Origin: Myxocyprinus asiaticus
Lineage: Eukaryota; Chordata; Actinopteri; Cypriniformes; Catostomidae
NCBI RefSeq assembly: GCF_019703515.2
Contig: NC_059351.1
Coordinates: 20,366,001-20,430,000, forward strand
Direction of reading: 5' to 3'
Length of the DNA stretch: 64,000 bases
Notes under the pieces: model-generated
The model's database searches: none
Seen by the model: only the letters and a program-made list of their open reading frames with translations
Told to the model about the DNA's origin: nothing
Part shown: positions 1-11,516 of the stretch, one piece after another
Numbering within the stretch: position 1 is the first letter of the stretch
How the letters are laid out: every line of letters begins with the position of its first letter
Translations under genes and position numbers: made by a program

Positions 1-231
1 TGTAGAAATATTTACAATTGGAATACGATTAATATACTGTATACATTTTTTTCACCCATTCTTTATTGGAGTGGGTATTGGGTGGGAAAATGTGCTTAAT
101 TATCATGAAAATAATGCACAAAACCTTATTGGTCCTAAAAATGCAAAGCATAATTTTTTATTACTTTCGTTTGGATTAAAATATTAACTGGATATGTTCT
201 TAACAGGTTTCATGAGATGTATCCACAAAGG
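1..231. other. No recognisable feature
   Basis: AT-rich non-coding sequence with no convincing open frame, terminal repeat or RNA-like motif. Confidence 0.5.
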
Positions 232-370
232 GAGGTTGGAGCTGTGATCTAGTGGTTAATGCATGTGCTCCATGTTGACCCCTGTGGTGCTCTTGTGGGA
301 GGTGCAGGTTCGATTATACCTAATTTTCTGTCCATTTTCTCTAGCGTCCTTTCAATAAAGTAGAAAAATA
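232..370 (+). mobile_element. tRNA-derived SINE fragment
   Basis: A tRNA-like head is visible: an A-box-like stretch (GATCTAGTGGTTAA near 248) and a B-box-like stretch (GGTTCGATTAT near 308) at pol III spacing. A short tail follows that ends in CAATAAAG and an A-rich run. This is the layout of a short tRNA-derived SINE. It is not a functional tRNA gene, because no cloverleaf can be drawn. The body is short and no target duplication was found. Confidence 0.5.
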
Positions 371-1784
371 AAACCAAAATAAAATGAATTAAAGAATCTT
401 TCAGAGATAAATAGATGTTAACCACTCAGAAAAGTCATACCAATGGTAAAAGAGAGTATTCTCTCAAGCTATTAGGTGAAAAAATCAACTAAAGTCAGTT
501 ACGGTGTCTTGGGCTTTTCTTGACTCTAGAGGTGCAATCTTTCTCTTAAGTGGCTGCAATCACTCCACCGGCACATTAATAATTAATCCCAGTGACTAGT
601 TAATTATTTATGTTAATTGCTGATTTAAGTTTCCTTCCCTAAACACAAAAACACAGGGGCAAAGAGAACAACAGAAGTTAAGGTCAAACAAGCAGGGAGT
701 GGAAAGGCAGACACTTTACTCCATCTGTTTAACCTCTCTTTGTTAGATGCCATCGACTGTGCAACATGGGATGGCTAACAACTGCTGCATACCAACACAT
801 ACACTTTAATAAGGCACGATAACTAAGAGAAGCATAGATACCCTTGTGCTTTATTCTGTTTGTAATAAGAGTATTTTACTAAGGGAATTAAAATGTGTAT
901 CTGTTTGTGTTGTCTTCAGAATGGAGGCTTGTGCTGGTCCTCAGAGATCCCAAAGTAAACCTGACCATTTGCTTTCAGTAACAAGGATTCATCCTGTTGT
1001 GAAACACAAATACAACAGGGAATCTCTGTTACTGAAAGTTAATGTTCAGTATCTCTCTTCCTAGAGGTCAGAAGACGCAAAAGGCACCTTGAAAATGAAG
1101 ACTAATTTTATGCTACGTTGAAAGCTGCAAAATAAAAAGTGCTGTATATCCATTCCATATTCCTATTCAAAGAGAGTCCAGTATGCTCAAACTGCGCATT
1201 TTTATACATAATGAAAAGGTTTCTTGAATGTATGGGGTTTGTGAGATTGTGATAGAATTGCCAAAGATGAATTAAAATCAGTAAAATGTTTTATATATAT
1301 ATATATATAAATGCATAAAAAAAAAAAAAAAAACAGAACACTTACTTGATATTAAGTTAGATCTATTTGATCATTAGATCTAAATGAGATTTTTAACCAT
1401 GTGTGAAAATATGATGAACGTGAAGATATTGTGAAATTCATTACAGCTTTGTATTAAAACACTACATAAAATCTCAAGGGGTTTTTCAATATAATTCATT
1501 GTCTTTGTGTTTGGCTGAAAATAAAAAAATTGGGAACTTCTGGCCTACACATGTGATTTTCAACCCAGAAATGGCAGATCTGTTCTGAAAAAAACAAAAA
1601 CAAAAAAAGAATAAAAAAAAGAATAAAAAAATGTATTGGCTTAAATACTTTTAAAAGGGAAGGGGGAAATGCTTCCAATATCTTTTGTTGTATACGTCAA
1701 ATGCTGTGCCCCCAATCAAACTCCAAAAAAGTGTATTTTGTCGCTAATCACATTTTGTAATTCCTCACTTGGTAGCTCATGTTG
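371..1784. other. Non-coding, AT-rich; short simple repeats
   Basis: No gene seen. It holds a short (AT)n tract near 1290-1309 and an A-run near 1317-1333. The open frames here are short and have no recognisable domain. Confidence 0.45.
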
Positions 1785-2370
1785 GTTAATAATAATAATA
1801 ATTAATAATTCCTTACATTTATATAGCACTTTTCAAAGCACTTTACATAGTATAGGGGGACTCTTCTCAACCACCACCAGTGTGCAGCATCCACCTGGAG
1901 GATGCAATGGCAGACATAGTGCGCCAGTACGCTCACCACACACCAGCTATTAGTGGAGAGGAGAGAGTAGAGTGATACAGCCAATTACTGGATGGGGATT
2001 ATTAGGAGGCCATGACTGAGAAGGGCCTATAGGGGAAATTTGGCCAGGACACAGGGGTTACACCCCTACTCTTTACAAGAAGTGTCCTGGGATTTTTAAT
2101 GACCACAGACAGTCAGGACCTCGGTTTAACGTCTCATCTGAAAGACGGTGCCTTTTTTACAGTATAGTGTCCTCATCACTATACTGGGGTATTAGGATCC
2201 ACACAGACCACAGGGTGAGCACCCCCTGCTGGCCTCCCTAATACCTCTTCCAGCAGCAACCTTAGATTTTCCCCAGGAGGTCTCCCATTCAGGTGTTGGC
2301 CAGGCTCAACTCTGCTTAGCTATAGTGGGCAACCAGGCAAGAGCTGCAGGGTGGTATGGCTGCTGGACTT
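1785..2370 (-). mobile_element. 5S-rRNA-derived SINE (SINE3-like)
   Basis: Read on the minus strand from about 2370, the element opens with a sequence close to the vertebrate 5S rRNA head (GCCATACCACCCTG). It then has the 5S-type internal promoter elements AGCTAAGCAG and ATGGGAGACC. A body follows, and then a tail containing AAAGTGCTATATAAATGTAA with a terminal TTA-repeat at 1785-1810. A 5S head with a LINE-like tail and short 3' repeat defines the SINE3 type known from fish. Transcription by pol III from the internal 5S promoter and mobilisation by a partner LINE are family knowledge, not shown here. Nearly full length. Confidence 0.75.
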
Positions 2371-2456
2371 AGCCAAACAAAGCAGATGCCAAATTGAACA
2401 GGTTGTGTGACATGCCCTCATCCTCAAATACCACAAACAAAATAGGTAAAAATATA

Positions 2457-3076
2457 CACAGATCAGCCACAACATTAAAACCACCTGCCTAATATTGTGT
2501 AGATCCCCCTTGGGATCTAGAGATAATCATTAATTACAGAAATACTCAAACCAGTCCATCTAGCACCAAGAATCATGCCACGGTCCAAATCACTGAGATC
2601 ACATTTTCCCCATTCTGATGGTTGATGTGAACATTAACTGAAGCTCCTGACCCGTATCTGAATGATTTTATGCACTGCACTGCTGCCACATGATTGGCTG
2701 ATTAGATAATTGCATGGATGATTGTTGGTGTCAGATGGGCTGGTTTGAGTATTTATGTAACTGCTGATCTCCTGGGATTTTCACGCACAACAGTCTCTAG
2801 AGTTTACTCAGAATGGTGCCAAAAACAAAAAAACATCCAGTGAGTGGAAGTTCTGCGGATGGAAATGCCTTGTTGATGAGAGAAGTCAACAGAGAATGGC
2901 CAGACTGGTTTGAACTTACAAAGTCTATGGTAACTCAGATAACCATTCTGTACAATTGTGGTGAGAAGGGTAGTATCCCAGAATGCTATTCTGAGATGTG
3001 GGTTGGCGTTGTTTTGGCAGCACGAGGAGGACCTACACAATATTAGGTAGGTGATTTTAATATCGTGGCTGATCGG
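2457..3076. mobile_element. Tc1/mariner-type MITE, copy 1
   Basis: The ends are inverted repeats of about 45 bp. The left end begins CACAGATCAGCCACAACA, and the right end finishes with the complement (GGCTGATCGG) beside TA. Both flanks carry TA, the target of Tc1/mariner elements. Close to the right end a short frame ends in AARGGPTQY and a stop (stop at 3044-3046), which resembles the last residues of a Tc1-type transposase. The rest is non-coding and contains a second internal inverted repeat (2533-2570 against 2726-2768). Related copies lie at 18670-19043 and 34270-34406. The class assignment is inferred from the TA flanks and the C-terminal residue pattern. Confidence 0.6.
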
Positions 3077-5690
3077 TATATATATTTATATACAGTATAT
3101 GACCAAAACTACATTAAATATGAGTTACGGGTTTGGAATTATGTTGAGTTGCAACTTGTCCAATGTGAAATCTGGGTCCTGAAGCAAAACTACATGAGAA
3201 TCACTGCCTTAAATCATAGCAAATACTTTTCCAATTAATTTGTAAGAGAATATAAGCAAATAATAAGGTGCTACAATGTTCTTCTTGTCTATATTAGCTT
3301 GAGGGTCACAAGAAAAAAAAACTGTTTAAAGGGTCTGGTTTAAAGAAGGAAAAACACTTGGGAAAAAACTGAACTGGAAAACCTTCACAATCTGTTTACC
3401 AGGTTCCACTGTGGTGCCCTCTCAACTCCCCCAACTTCAAATTTAAAACATCCCATTTGCTTCACACCATTGGTTACTGGACAGGATCAGCCCAAGAGAG
3501 GCCGAGATAGGGGGGACCGCAGTTGTTACCTGTCACGGCCTGCCTGGCCTGTGCTTTTCAACGATTCTCCCCCGGGATCCTCCGATCTCCTCCGTGAGGC
3601 AACAATTCCCATCCGTTTGGATCTCATACCAGCAGAGGTCTCAGGAGACGCTCAATTAGCTGGCCAGCCAGCGCTCCACGAGACACCAGTGCTATGCTGT
3701 GGAGAGGAAGAAGCAGATCAATATTCCTCCCCAAAGGGTGGTACAGAGAAGAAATTTCACAGATTATTCTCATAAAGCATCTGAGGCCCATGTTTACTTA
3801 TTTTCTTTGTAAAGGCACAGAGTGTAATTTTTGCATTCTAATCAGCATTAAAAAAAAAACAGAATTGCAAAAATAATGGCTGTTTCCAAACATGTTTTCC
3901 TTACAGTCCAACCACCCCATTCCACCCCAGTCTTAAATTGTTGAACTTCAACATTTCATCTCAAAACTTCAGAATGGACAGTGTTTATAATAATGAAAAA
4001 AATATTCTGAGTGCAGCTTTTAATGGTCCACAAGAATGGTCCCTACATGTCTTCCATATTTCGAAGAAACTGGATCAAAAGGCACATTAATTAATTCACA
4101 TTAACTAAATTCTGAAAAGCCTCTTATTATGCTCATGTTAAATTAGGGTAAGATTTTTCCTTTTTTTAATGTTCCTAACTCTTAACTAATATTAAATTAA
4201 TTGTTAATGAAGAAGCTGAAGCAGCCTATGTGTTGAACTTTATCAAACTTGTCAAATTCCTAGCTATGTCGAGCTTTAAGGTAGTTCCACCTTGTGAAAT
4301 TCTAACAGTGTAAAGCTTGCAAAACTTTGCTGTCATTGTCACCTAATTCTGTAATTCCACACAAGACAAGAGACATTTTCTTTCACACTCAACACGAGTT
4401 GAAGGCTAATTGTCTAGCACGCTTCTCTGCTTAATTGACAGGAAAAAAATCAACCTTTAATCAACGACTGTCAATCAGCTGATGTCCAAAAGTGCAGATA
4501 AGTGCTTTTTTTTCCCGATATCGATGTTAGGCCGATACATCGATGCACAGAAAAATAATCTTCCACATGAAAACGCATGCCGCAAATAGATATCTCAGCA
4601 ACATATGTGTGCTATCAGGGTGTGGGACATCATTTAGACTAATTATTTCTTGATTTATATATAAATGGATAGTTTTATATCTGTATGATGTGGCATATTG
4701 TTTGTTTGCCTAATTATTTATGCAAATTATTTTTTGCATTGTCTTCAAATGGATAGTTTTTTATTTTTATAAATTTACTTCAGTGGCATAATGTCTTCAT
4801 CATATTCTAGAGTGCGTACTAAAGTGTATTACTTCTGGAAATGGACTTGTTAGTACTCTCTGAGGTCACTCACACTGACCTCCCTCCTGCTTCAAATCAA
4901 GCCATAAATCACTGCAGCGACATTGTTGTCTTTAAACAGATTTCAGAGTGCATTCTTGTAAGAAAATGAAAGCAGGCCTACAAGCAAACAACAGTCTTAT
5001 TGTAAGAGAGAATTATTGAGCGATACAGAGAAAATGTTTAGCTAAATGAAACCATTTTTGAATAAAAGACTCCTTGGACTTATACTAAAAAGCCATGCAA
5101 ACTTTTAATTTCATTCTCTATCAATAAAAAATAAAACAAAATAAAAAAACTTGCAGAGTGTGTTTGATTTATGTAAGGAAATAAAAGTAGTTAACTGACT
5201 AACAATCAATATCTTTGATATGTCTCTCAAATAATTACATACTTTTCAAGTAATTGAACTTTGCAACAATGCAATAGTCTATAAATAAATTTCAGCACAT
5301 TAAAGGGTAAAAATATCTGAAAGTAAGATAAGATACTCTGGATCTTATTACTGCATCTGTATTGTATAAATGCCGATCCCATACAGGAAGATGATCAGAG
5401 CCATGGTGTCATTTTGCATCTCTGAAGTAACTAAATATGGTTCTGCTGATTTCTACAATATCCAGAATATAACTTCTGAGCAAAGGCTTGAGTATCAACT
5501 TTGTCTCGGATCTTTGTCTTTAGTACAGTAAATCATTATTAAGGAGAAATAAAAATACACTTAAAAATAGCTATAGTTATATAAGTGAATCTAGATGGCA
5601 CCTCTCAGATCATTTGGTCTTGAAAGAACTTGATGAGAAGTGCTTGAGCTCATATATTGAGATTGCAGACTTTTGGTAAAGCACATCGTC
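3077..5690. other. Non-coding interval
   Basis: No supported gene in 2.6 kb. A somewhat GC-richer patch at 3470-3770 has an open frame of about 100 codons without recognisable motifs, splice context or repeats, so I do not call it. A CGATATCGATG-type palindromic patch near 4517-4550 looks like a worn transposon fragment. Confidence 0.4.
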
Positions 5691-5797
5691 GAGATCTCTT
5701 CTGAAACTCTAGAGGAGACACGTGAGATTACTGGGGTCAGGATATGTCAGCAAGTCTCCATTATTTAATCTCCTTGTTGTCTAGGAGAAACAGTTGA
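5691..5797 (+). repeat. Dispersed repeat, copy 1 of a pair
   Basis: Contains a block of about 50 bp starting GAGATCTCTTCTGAAACTCT that recurs almost unchanged at 51520-51570 in the same orientation, followed by a more diverged tail (GTCTCC...AATCTC). Class unknown. Confidence 0.5.
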
Positions 5798-5889
5798 CAT
5801 AATACTGTTTTACTGTGCTGTTTTGACCTGTTGTTCCATAAAAAGGGTTTTAGGTCAGCAGCCTGTCCACTGATATCTAGAGCGTTATG

Positions 5890-6850
5890 ATAATATCAGA
5901 ATCAGAATCAGCTTTATTGCCAAGTATGCTTTCACTTACAAGGAATTTGTCTTGGTGACAGGAGCTTCCAGTGAACAACAATACAAAAACAGCAGCAAGA
6001 CATAGATAATAATAAAAAATAAAAAATTGTTATACACATACGTACATACACACATACACATACATAGTGCAATCTAATGCAAATCTGTTATCTGTTATGT
6101 ACAGTGCAAATACAAATCTGTTATGTACAGTGCAAATGTTTTTTTTTGTTGTTGTTGTTTTTTCAGAGGAATGAAATGGTAGAAGAGGTTGGATGTGTTG
6201 GATAAATATAAAAAAAGAATAAACTGTGTATTGCGCTTAGTTATTTCTCAATGGGGCAATTTAACTGTTCATGAGATGGATAGCTGAGGGAAAAAACTGT
6301 TCCTGTGCCTGACGGTTCTGGTGCTCAGGGCTCTGAAGCGTCGGCCAGAAGGCAACAGTTCAAAAAGGTAGTGGGCAGGGTGAGTGGGGTCCAGAGTGAT
6401 TTTTCCAGCCTTTTTCCTCACTCTGAAAGTGTATAGTTCTTGAAGGGGGGGCAGGGGGCAACCAATAATCCTCTCAGCAGTTGGTGAGAGTTGGTGTAAC
6501 TAATTCTGGAGTATAGCTGGGATGATGGTGTTGAAAGCCGAACTGAAGTCCACAAAAAGGATCCTTGTCCCTGGTCTGTCCAGATGTTGCAGGATATGAT
6601 GCAATCCCATGTTGACTGCATCATCCACAGACCTGTTTGCTCGATAAGCAAATTGAAGGGGATCTAGAAAGGGTCCAGTGATGTTCTTCAGGTGGGCCAG
6701 CACCAGTCTCTCAAATGATTTCATGACCACAGACATCAGGGCGACAGGTCTGTAGTCATTAAGTCCTGTGATATTTGGTTTCGTTGGGACAGGAGTAGGA
6801 ATGCTCCACACCGAGGCGGCCATCCGCGGCGCCATCATGATATATCAGCA
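5890..6850 (-). mobile_element. Internally deleted non-LTR retrotransposon (L2/CR1-like LINE)
   Basis: On the minus strand the element ends at about 5893 in a repeated ATTCTG-type tail preceded by GGCAATAAAGCTG, typical of fish LINE 3' ends. Upstream (6280-6470) is a stretch matching the usual C-terminal and 3' region of such elements, including the pattern PSGRRFRALSTRT on the minus strand. A reverse transcriptase fragment lies at 6500-6790. The two parts are joined without the middle of the RT domain, so the copy is dead. The exact clade (L2, CR1 or Rex1) cannot be settled by eye. Confidence 0.65.
6500..6838 (-). pseudogene. LINE reverse-transcriptase fragment (112 codons)
   Basis: This open frame contains residues typical of the N-terminal half of a LINE reverse transcriptase: [20 protein letters not shown], then [14 protein letters not shown] and [11 protein letters not shown], the last being the first catalytic aspartate block (RT motif A). 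The frame stops soon after, at a deletion junction, so the second catalytic block (Y/FxDD) is absent and no active polymerase can be made. The first 11 residues ([11 protein letters not shown]) do not look like RT. They resemble the start of an ORF and suggest that a second deletion fused the 5' end of the element to the RT. That last point is inference. Confidence 0.65.
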
Positions 6851-7789
6851 CATTTGTGCAACGAACTGTATGTGCGGCAATGCTTTGGCTGTTCCTACAC
6901 AGCTCTTACCTCTCACCCTTCAGAATCTGTCTTCATCTACATCATTACCGTCCAGCCTGTCTCATCTGTCACACTGGGTCTCATGCCAAACCAGAGAAAT
7001 GAAGGAGGAGCCAAGGAACAAGCTGAAAGGCAGAGAGAAAGTAAGGCAGAGAGAAAATAAGACAGAGATTGCAGTAATTTCATTCTGCATCTTTCTGCTC
7101 TCCATGTTGACTTTTATTAGAGGATCAATATTGTGGGAGTTGCAGGCAGATCCCAGAGATGGAAAAGTCCTGTAATCATGGATGAAATGTATCGGCTGTC
7201 ACTGTCACTGTCCACCCCAGAGTTTAACTCACAAAGCCCCTACTGACCAACCCGCTGACCCCTGGACCCACATACAAAGACAGAAATGAGGCAAGACAAG
7301 CTCTGATAAGAAAAATCACTATAATATCTCAGTTTTTTCTCCAAGACAGTAAATGTATTCAAATGCTGAAGTCTCCTGCTTCTCTTTTTTTTTTTTTTAT
7401 CTCACATGTTAAAAATATCATTACATTTTTCTTGTACAACTTTTTATTATTTTGGGAAAATTTCACATACACAAAAAGATATGGTCAAGTTCCAAGCCAA
7501 GTTATTAACTTCCTCCAGGAAACCAAAGAATATAGCACCTGTTTAAAGAACATTGGTAATAAAAAAGCAAAGAAGACTTGTAATGTTTTTCATGAATATA
7601 GAATATTTGAGATTTGAATGTACACTCTGGCTGTTTATTTTTTGTGTATAAACTTGTATTTTTTTGTATACAGTTGTATACTTTGTTCTGGCAATAAAAA
7701 ACCATCTGGCCATATCTGATAAGTATATTGTGGTTATGGCCCTGTCTATGGAACAGCCGCGTTACGCTAATCTATACTAACCTTGTAAG
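6851..7789. other. Non-coding interval
   Basis: No supported gene. An open frame of 135 codons at 6768-7175 begins inside the antisense of the LINE fragment and has no domain-like features. Confidence 0.4.
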
Positions 7790-7794
7790 CTTCC

Positions 7795-8023
7795 TGTAAT
7801 GAGGAAAGGTGGGCAAGGAGGAGGCGGGAACCAGCTAAACAGTCAACGTAAAGTTTAATGATAAAAAAACATAAACACAGATACACATGCAGCATGGCCA
7901 TGTACGTCTCTCTCTCCCGAACTGGCGCCTCCAGCTCGTCTTTATCCCCCTCCCGGCTGATTAGCCCAATCCAGGGCCGTCTGTGTGTCCTGACAGCCCT
8001 GCCCTGCCCTCCTTCTCATCACA
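7795..8023 (-). repeat. 3' LTR of the TRIM-like element
   Basis: Direct repeat partner of 8330-8567. On the minus strand it runs TGTGATGAG...CTCATTACA. It is the downstream (3') LTR because the primer-binding-site candidate abuts the other copy. Confidence 0.7.
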
Positions 8024-8329
8024 ATCCTCCATCGCCTGACTCAGGCTGGGGTAACGCACTCCCCTCCCTTCCTGAAGGGTCTTCCCCGCCTTTTGGAGCC
8101 CTGGTCCTCAAAAGCTCCTCTGCCCTCTGGCGGACGCAAGCTCGCTCCTCCCCCGGCGGACAGCAGTGAGTCCTCTGGCCCCTGGCAGATGGAACTGCTC
8201 CTCCCCTTCTTTGGCGGACAGTGACCCCTCTGTCCTCAGGCAGACGGCCGCGGCTGCTCCCATGGCGGATGGCAGCGGCGAGGACTCTGCAACAGCGCAT
8301 CCCTCCTCCCTTCCGGATTTCAGCACCAA

Positions 8330-8567
8330 TGTAATGAGGTAAGGTGGGCGAGGAGGAGGCAGGTACCAGCTAAACAGTCAATGTAAAGTTTAATGATAAA
8401 ACAAACATAAACAAACACAGACACACATGCAACACAGCCGTGTGCGTCTCTCTCTCTCTCCTGAACAAGTGTCTCCGGCTCGTCTTTATCCCCCTCCTGG
8501 CTGATTAGCCCGATCCAGGGCTTGCCGTGTGTACTCATGGCCCGGCCCAGCCCTCCTCCTCATCATA
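8330..8567 (-). repeat. 5' LTR of the TRIM-like element
   Basis: Second direct repeat. On the + strand it ends in TA where the partner has CA, probably one decayed base. Its inner edge is followed on the minus strand by the primer-binding-site candidate. Confidence 0.7.
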
Positions 8568-8572
8568 CTTCC

Positions 8573-8990
8573 CTATCAGCAGGGCTTTAGAGGATGTATT
8601 TAGCACCCGGCAAAAAGGAAAAAAAAATGCACTTGCTAACCGGTCAAATGCTTAAAACCTTTATTTTACAAAATTTCTATATAGGTAATATACATTTTAC
8701 TAGTTAAGCTCAACTCAAAATATTCCATCAACTAGATTAATTGCTTTTTGTGAATGAAGTCAAAACGCTTATAAAACGCTTAAAAAAGTAATTAATTATG
8801 AAGCAACATTATAAAAAGTAACGGAAATGTCTAGACCTTGTGAATATTTATTTCTAGTTATGCTAAGCTTCAAGTTATTTAATCAGCAAGAAATTGCTCT
8901 TTGTGAGTGCACACTGGGAAAATGTAATCAGTGGGGTTGTAGTTGTAACAAAAACAAAAAACAAAAAAAAGAGAATATTTTCAACTAATA
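8573..8990. other. Non-coding, AT-rich
   Basis: Nothing recognised between the TRIM-like element and the SINE. Confidence 0.45.
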
Positions 8991-9004
8991 AATCTATGTT
9001 TGTT

Positions 9005-9446
9005 TTTTGTTTTGTTTTTTCTCCCTTTTTCTCCCCAATTTGGAATGCAAAATTCCCAATACGCTCTAAGTCCTCGTGGTGGCATAGTGCCTCAATCCAG
9101 GAGGCAGAGGACGAATCTCAGTTGTCTCCACATCTGAGACCATCAATCCGTGCATCTTATCACATGGCTTGTTGAGCGCGTTACCACAGAGATGTAGCGC
9201 GTGTGGAGGCTTCATGCTATTCTCTGTGACATCCACACACAACTTACCATGCGCCCCACCGAGAGCGAGAACCACATTATAGTGACTATGAGGAGGTTAC
9301 CCCATGTGACTCTACCATCCCTAGCAACCGGACCAATTTGGTTGCTTAGGAGACCTGGCTGGAGTCACTCAGCACGCCCTGGATTCGAACTCGCGACTCC
9401 AGGGGTGGTAGTCAACGTCTTTATTCGCTGAGCTACCCAGGCCATG
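9005..9446 (-). mobile_element. tRNA-derived SINE with long body
   Basis: Read on the minus strand from 9446, the head GGCCTGGGTAGCTCAGCGAA carries a pol III A box, and AGTTCGAATCC about 50 nt further carries the B box. The body ends in ATTCCAAATTGGGGAGAAAA and an A-rich tail (T-rich on +, 9005-9030). A 14-bp duplication, AATCTATGTTTGTT, flanks the element exactly (8991-9004 and 9447-9460), the signature of LINE-mediated insertion. It resembles a tRNA gene but has no acceptor stem or cloverleaf, so it should not be annotated as a tRNA. Confidence 0.85.
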
Positions 9447-9805
9447 AATCTATGTTTGTTAATTTACTTTGATATTTTAAATAACCAACTTAATGTCATT
9501 AGTTGCAAACACATATTTTTTTTATGGTTAAATATTGTATGTATTATCTTGAGTAATCTCTACAAGGCTTTATAGGTGTGTGGATTTTCAATATAGTATT
9601 TACAGTAAGTTACATTTACTTAAAAGACTTGACTGTTGAATTTGAATGATGCAATTTGGTTTAAACAGCAGGAAACACGTCTCTACAGTAGACTATGCCA
9701 TGTGATGGATGCAATTTTAAAGTAATTTTAAAGTTTTAACATATGAAGCTGCACTTATTACTGTAAAATACTTAATTTGGATGGAGTATATTGTTGTAGC
9801 ACTAA

Positions 9806-10115
9806 GTGTGTGTGTGTGTGTGTGCGGGTTTGGGTGGCTTACAAGGACATTGGTTTTAGGTTACAAACTGGTAATTACAAGGTTATTATGCTATAAATGT
9901 GGTTTATGAGGACATTTCTAGTGTCCCCATAATTCAAATCACTTAAAAAAACATACTAAACAAAGTTGTAAATGTAAAAATGCAGAAAGTTTTTTGTAAA
10001 GGTTAGGTTTAGGGGTAGGGTAAGGGCTAGGGGATAGAACCTATAGTTCGTACAGTATAAAAATCATTATGTCTATGGAAAGTCCTCATAAGGATAGCCG
10101 CACCAACCTGTGTGT
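9806..10115. repeat. (TG)n-bounded dispersed fish repeat
   Basis: A (TG)n run at 9806-9825 opens a block with GTTAGGTTTAGGGGTAGGG (near 10002) and GTACAGTATAAAAATCATTATG (near 10050), closed by TGTGTGTG near 10110. The block looks like a widespread fish repeat that expands from TG-rich ends. Class unknown. Confidence 0.45.
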
Positions 10116-11308
10116 GTTTTCCTCTGGGTTTGACATAGGCAGGTTGTAAATGCATGCACGCCAGATACACTATGGGCAGTTCAGTCGAGTTGCAACGTGC
10201 TGCATCAAATAAATGCGGGAGATGTTCTGTTCACATTTACTTAATGATTTAATGTTGTTACATAAAGTATGTTGAGGCAAAATGCTTTTTAAATGAGCTG
10301 ATTCATAAATTTATGATGAGCCATGTATTGTAAGTACATTTTGTTAATGCTAGTCCTGCCATTAATCAATGATTACCTGCCACTTGAGTTATGTAAGCAA
10401 TATAATTTTGTTTGAATTTTATATGAATTCAGCCAAGTAGCTTTAGTTGTGGACTCACTGATATAGCTGTTTGTTCTCTGTCATTCGGATTAATAATATG
10501 CTCAGTATGTTCTTGTCTGTGTTTGTGTCAAAGGTTTAGAAATGCAGGCGTGAAAGAAACAGTGTACATTGTCGTCGTTATGTACGACTTTTGATTTTTG
10601 TCAAGACTGCCATACGTGAGAGAGATCGACTGATTGGAAACTGGAAGATGTAAACTGTAAGTTGTTATTTTATTTATTTAGTCATTTTTGAACATATGAA
10701 GGAATAATTGACTGTTGATTTACTGAAAATTAATGCACATTGGAGTTGATAATCCGGATGCGAAACGCAGCGACCATTACACCACAGGTGTGCACTGACT
10801 TTCAAAACTTGGATGGTTTTGATTCAGTTTTTCTGCTTTTGTTTGTTTTCTGAACACATTTTCATATTTTAATCTTGGGTTGATGACTTTCAGTCTAACT
10901 GTAACCGAGCGATGCTGGGGATGTTTTTTGTTTTTTTTATTATTATTATTTATTTTTAAACATGGATCTATATGCCTAATATATGTAATATATCTTATTT
11001 TTAAACATATCTGTTGCAGAACCATCAGTGTATTTGTTCGGAAAAAAATGTTTTTACTGTAGTAAGTAAAATTGTAACAACAATTCTTTTACTACAGTAA
11101 TACTGCAGTATCCTTATAGTAACCATGGTTTTAATAAAATAATATTGTAGTAAATATGACTGTAGTAATCATGGTTAATTTTGTGGTTCTAGTTTTTACC
11201 TCAAATACTATTGTTTAATTATGCTTACTAAAACCTTGGGTAGTTTTTGCAAATGTATGATAGTGTTTGTCTTTTTTTTTTTTTTTTTTTTTTCTTTACT
11301 TTGATAAG
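10116..11308. other. Interval without a supported gene
   Basis: A possible splice donor (AACTGTAAGT at 10654-10663) follows an exon-length stretch, but no frame supports it. Palindromic CCATGG/CTACAGTA motifs at 11090-11175 resemble a worn MITE. Confidence 0.35.
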
Positions 11309-11472
11309 ACTTCTCAGTTTTGAATCCTGACTCCACCTCAAAGCTTGAAGAGAACTGGGTGCCTGTGCTTAAGGACAAGATCCTGTACTTTGCCAACAGA
11401 GAAGTGGCTCTTCATCTGCTTTCCAATGTGGAAACTATGACAGCATGTTTTGGGGATAAAGAAATAATCTGT
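11309..11472 (+). other. Candidate coding exon, unrecognised
   Basis: A T-rich tract ending CTTCTCAG gives a good splice acceptor at 11310. The frame that follows reads LNPDSTSKLEENWVPVLKDK and continues KILYFANREVALHLLSNVET before TGTTTTGG and a stop at about 11476. The residue composition and third-position bases look coding, and no repeat explains it. I do not recognise the protein. The frame lacks a clear donor, so it could be a terminal exon or a pseudogene exon. Confidence 0.3.
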
Positions 11473-11516
11473 ATTTAAGAGAACAGCAAGACTGTGCTGT
11501 CATTCAGGCTTAACTA

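Larger units (their letters stand above)
7795..8567 (-). mobile_element. TRIM-like miniature LTR retrotransposon
   Basis: Two direct repeats of about 229 bp (7795-8023) and 238 bp (8330-8567) flank only 306 bp of internal sequence. The whole is bracketed by a perfect 5-bp duplication, CTTCC (7790-7794 and 8568-8572). On the minus strand each repeat starts near TGTGATGAG, has a GGGATAAAGA promoter-like box and an ATTAAA signal, and ends CTCATTACA. Immediately inside the 5' LTR (minus strand, 8329-8311) is TGGTGCTGAAATCCGG, a good primer-binding-site candidate. The interior codes for nothing recognisable and is made of GTCCGCC-containing repeats. This is a non-autonomous element that would need proteins from a full-length relative. 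Confidence 0.75.

Noticed and set aside
2250..2370. 5S rRNA gene
   Set aside because: The similarity is confined to the head of a longer element with a LINE-like tail; the stems are not maintained.
9360..9446. tRNA gene
   Set aside because: A and B boxes are present but there is no cloverleaf or acceptor stem, and a 14-bp target duplication shows a SINE.
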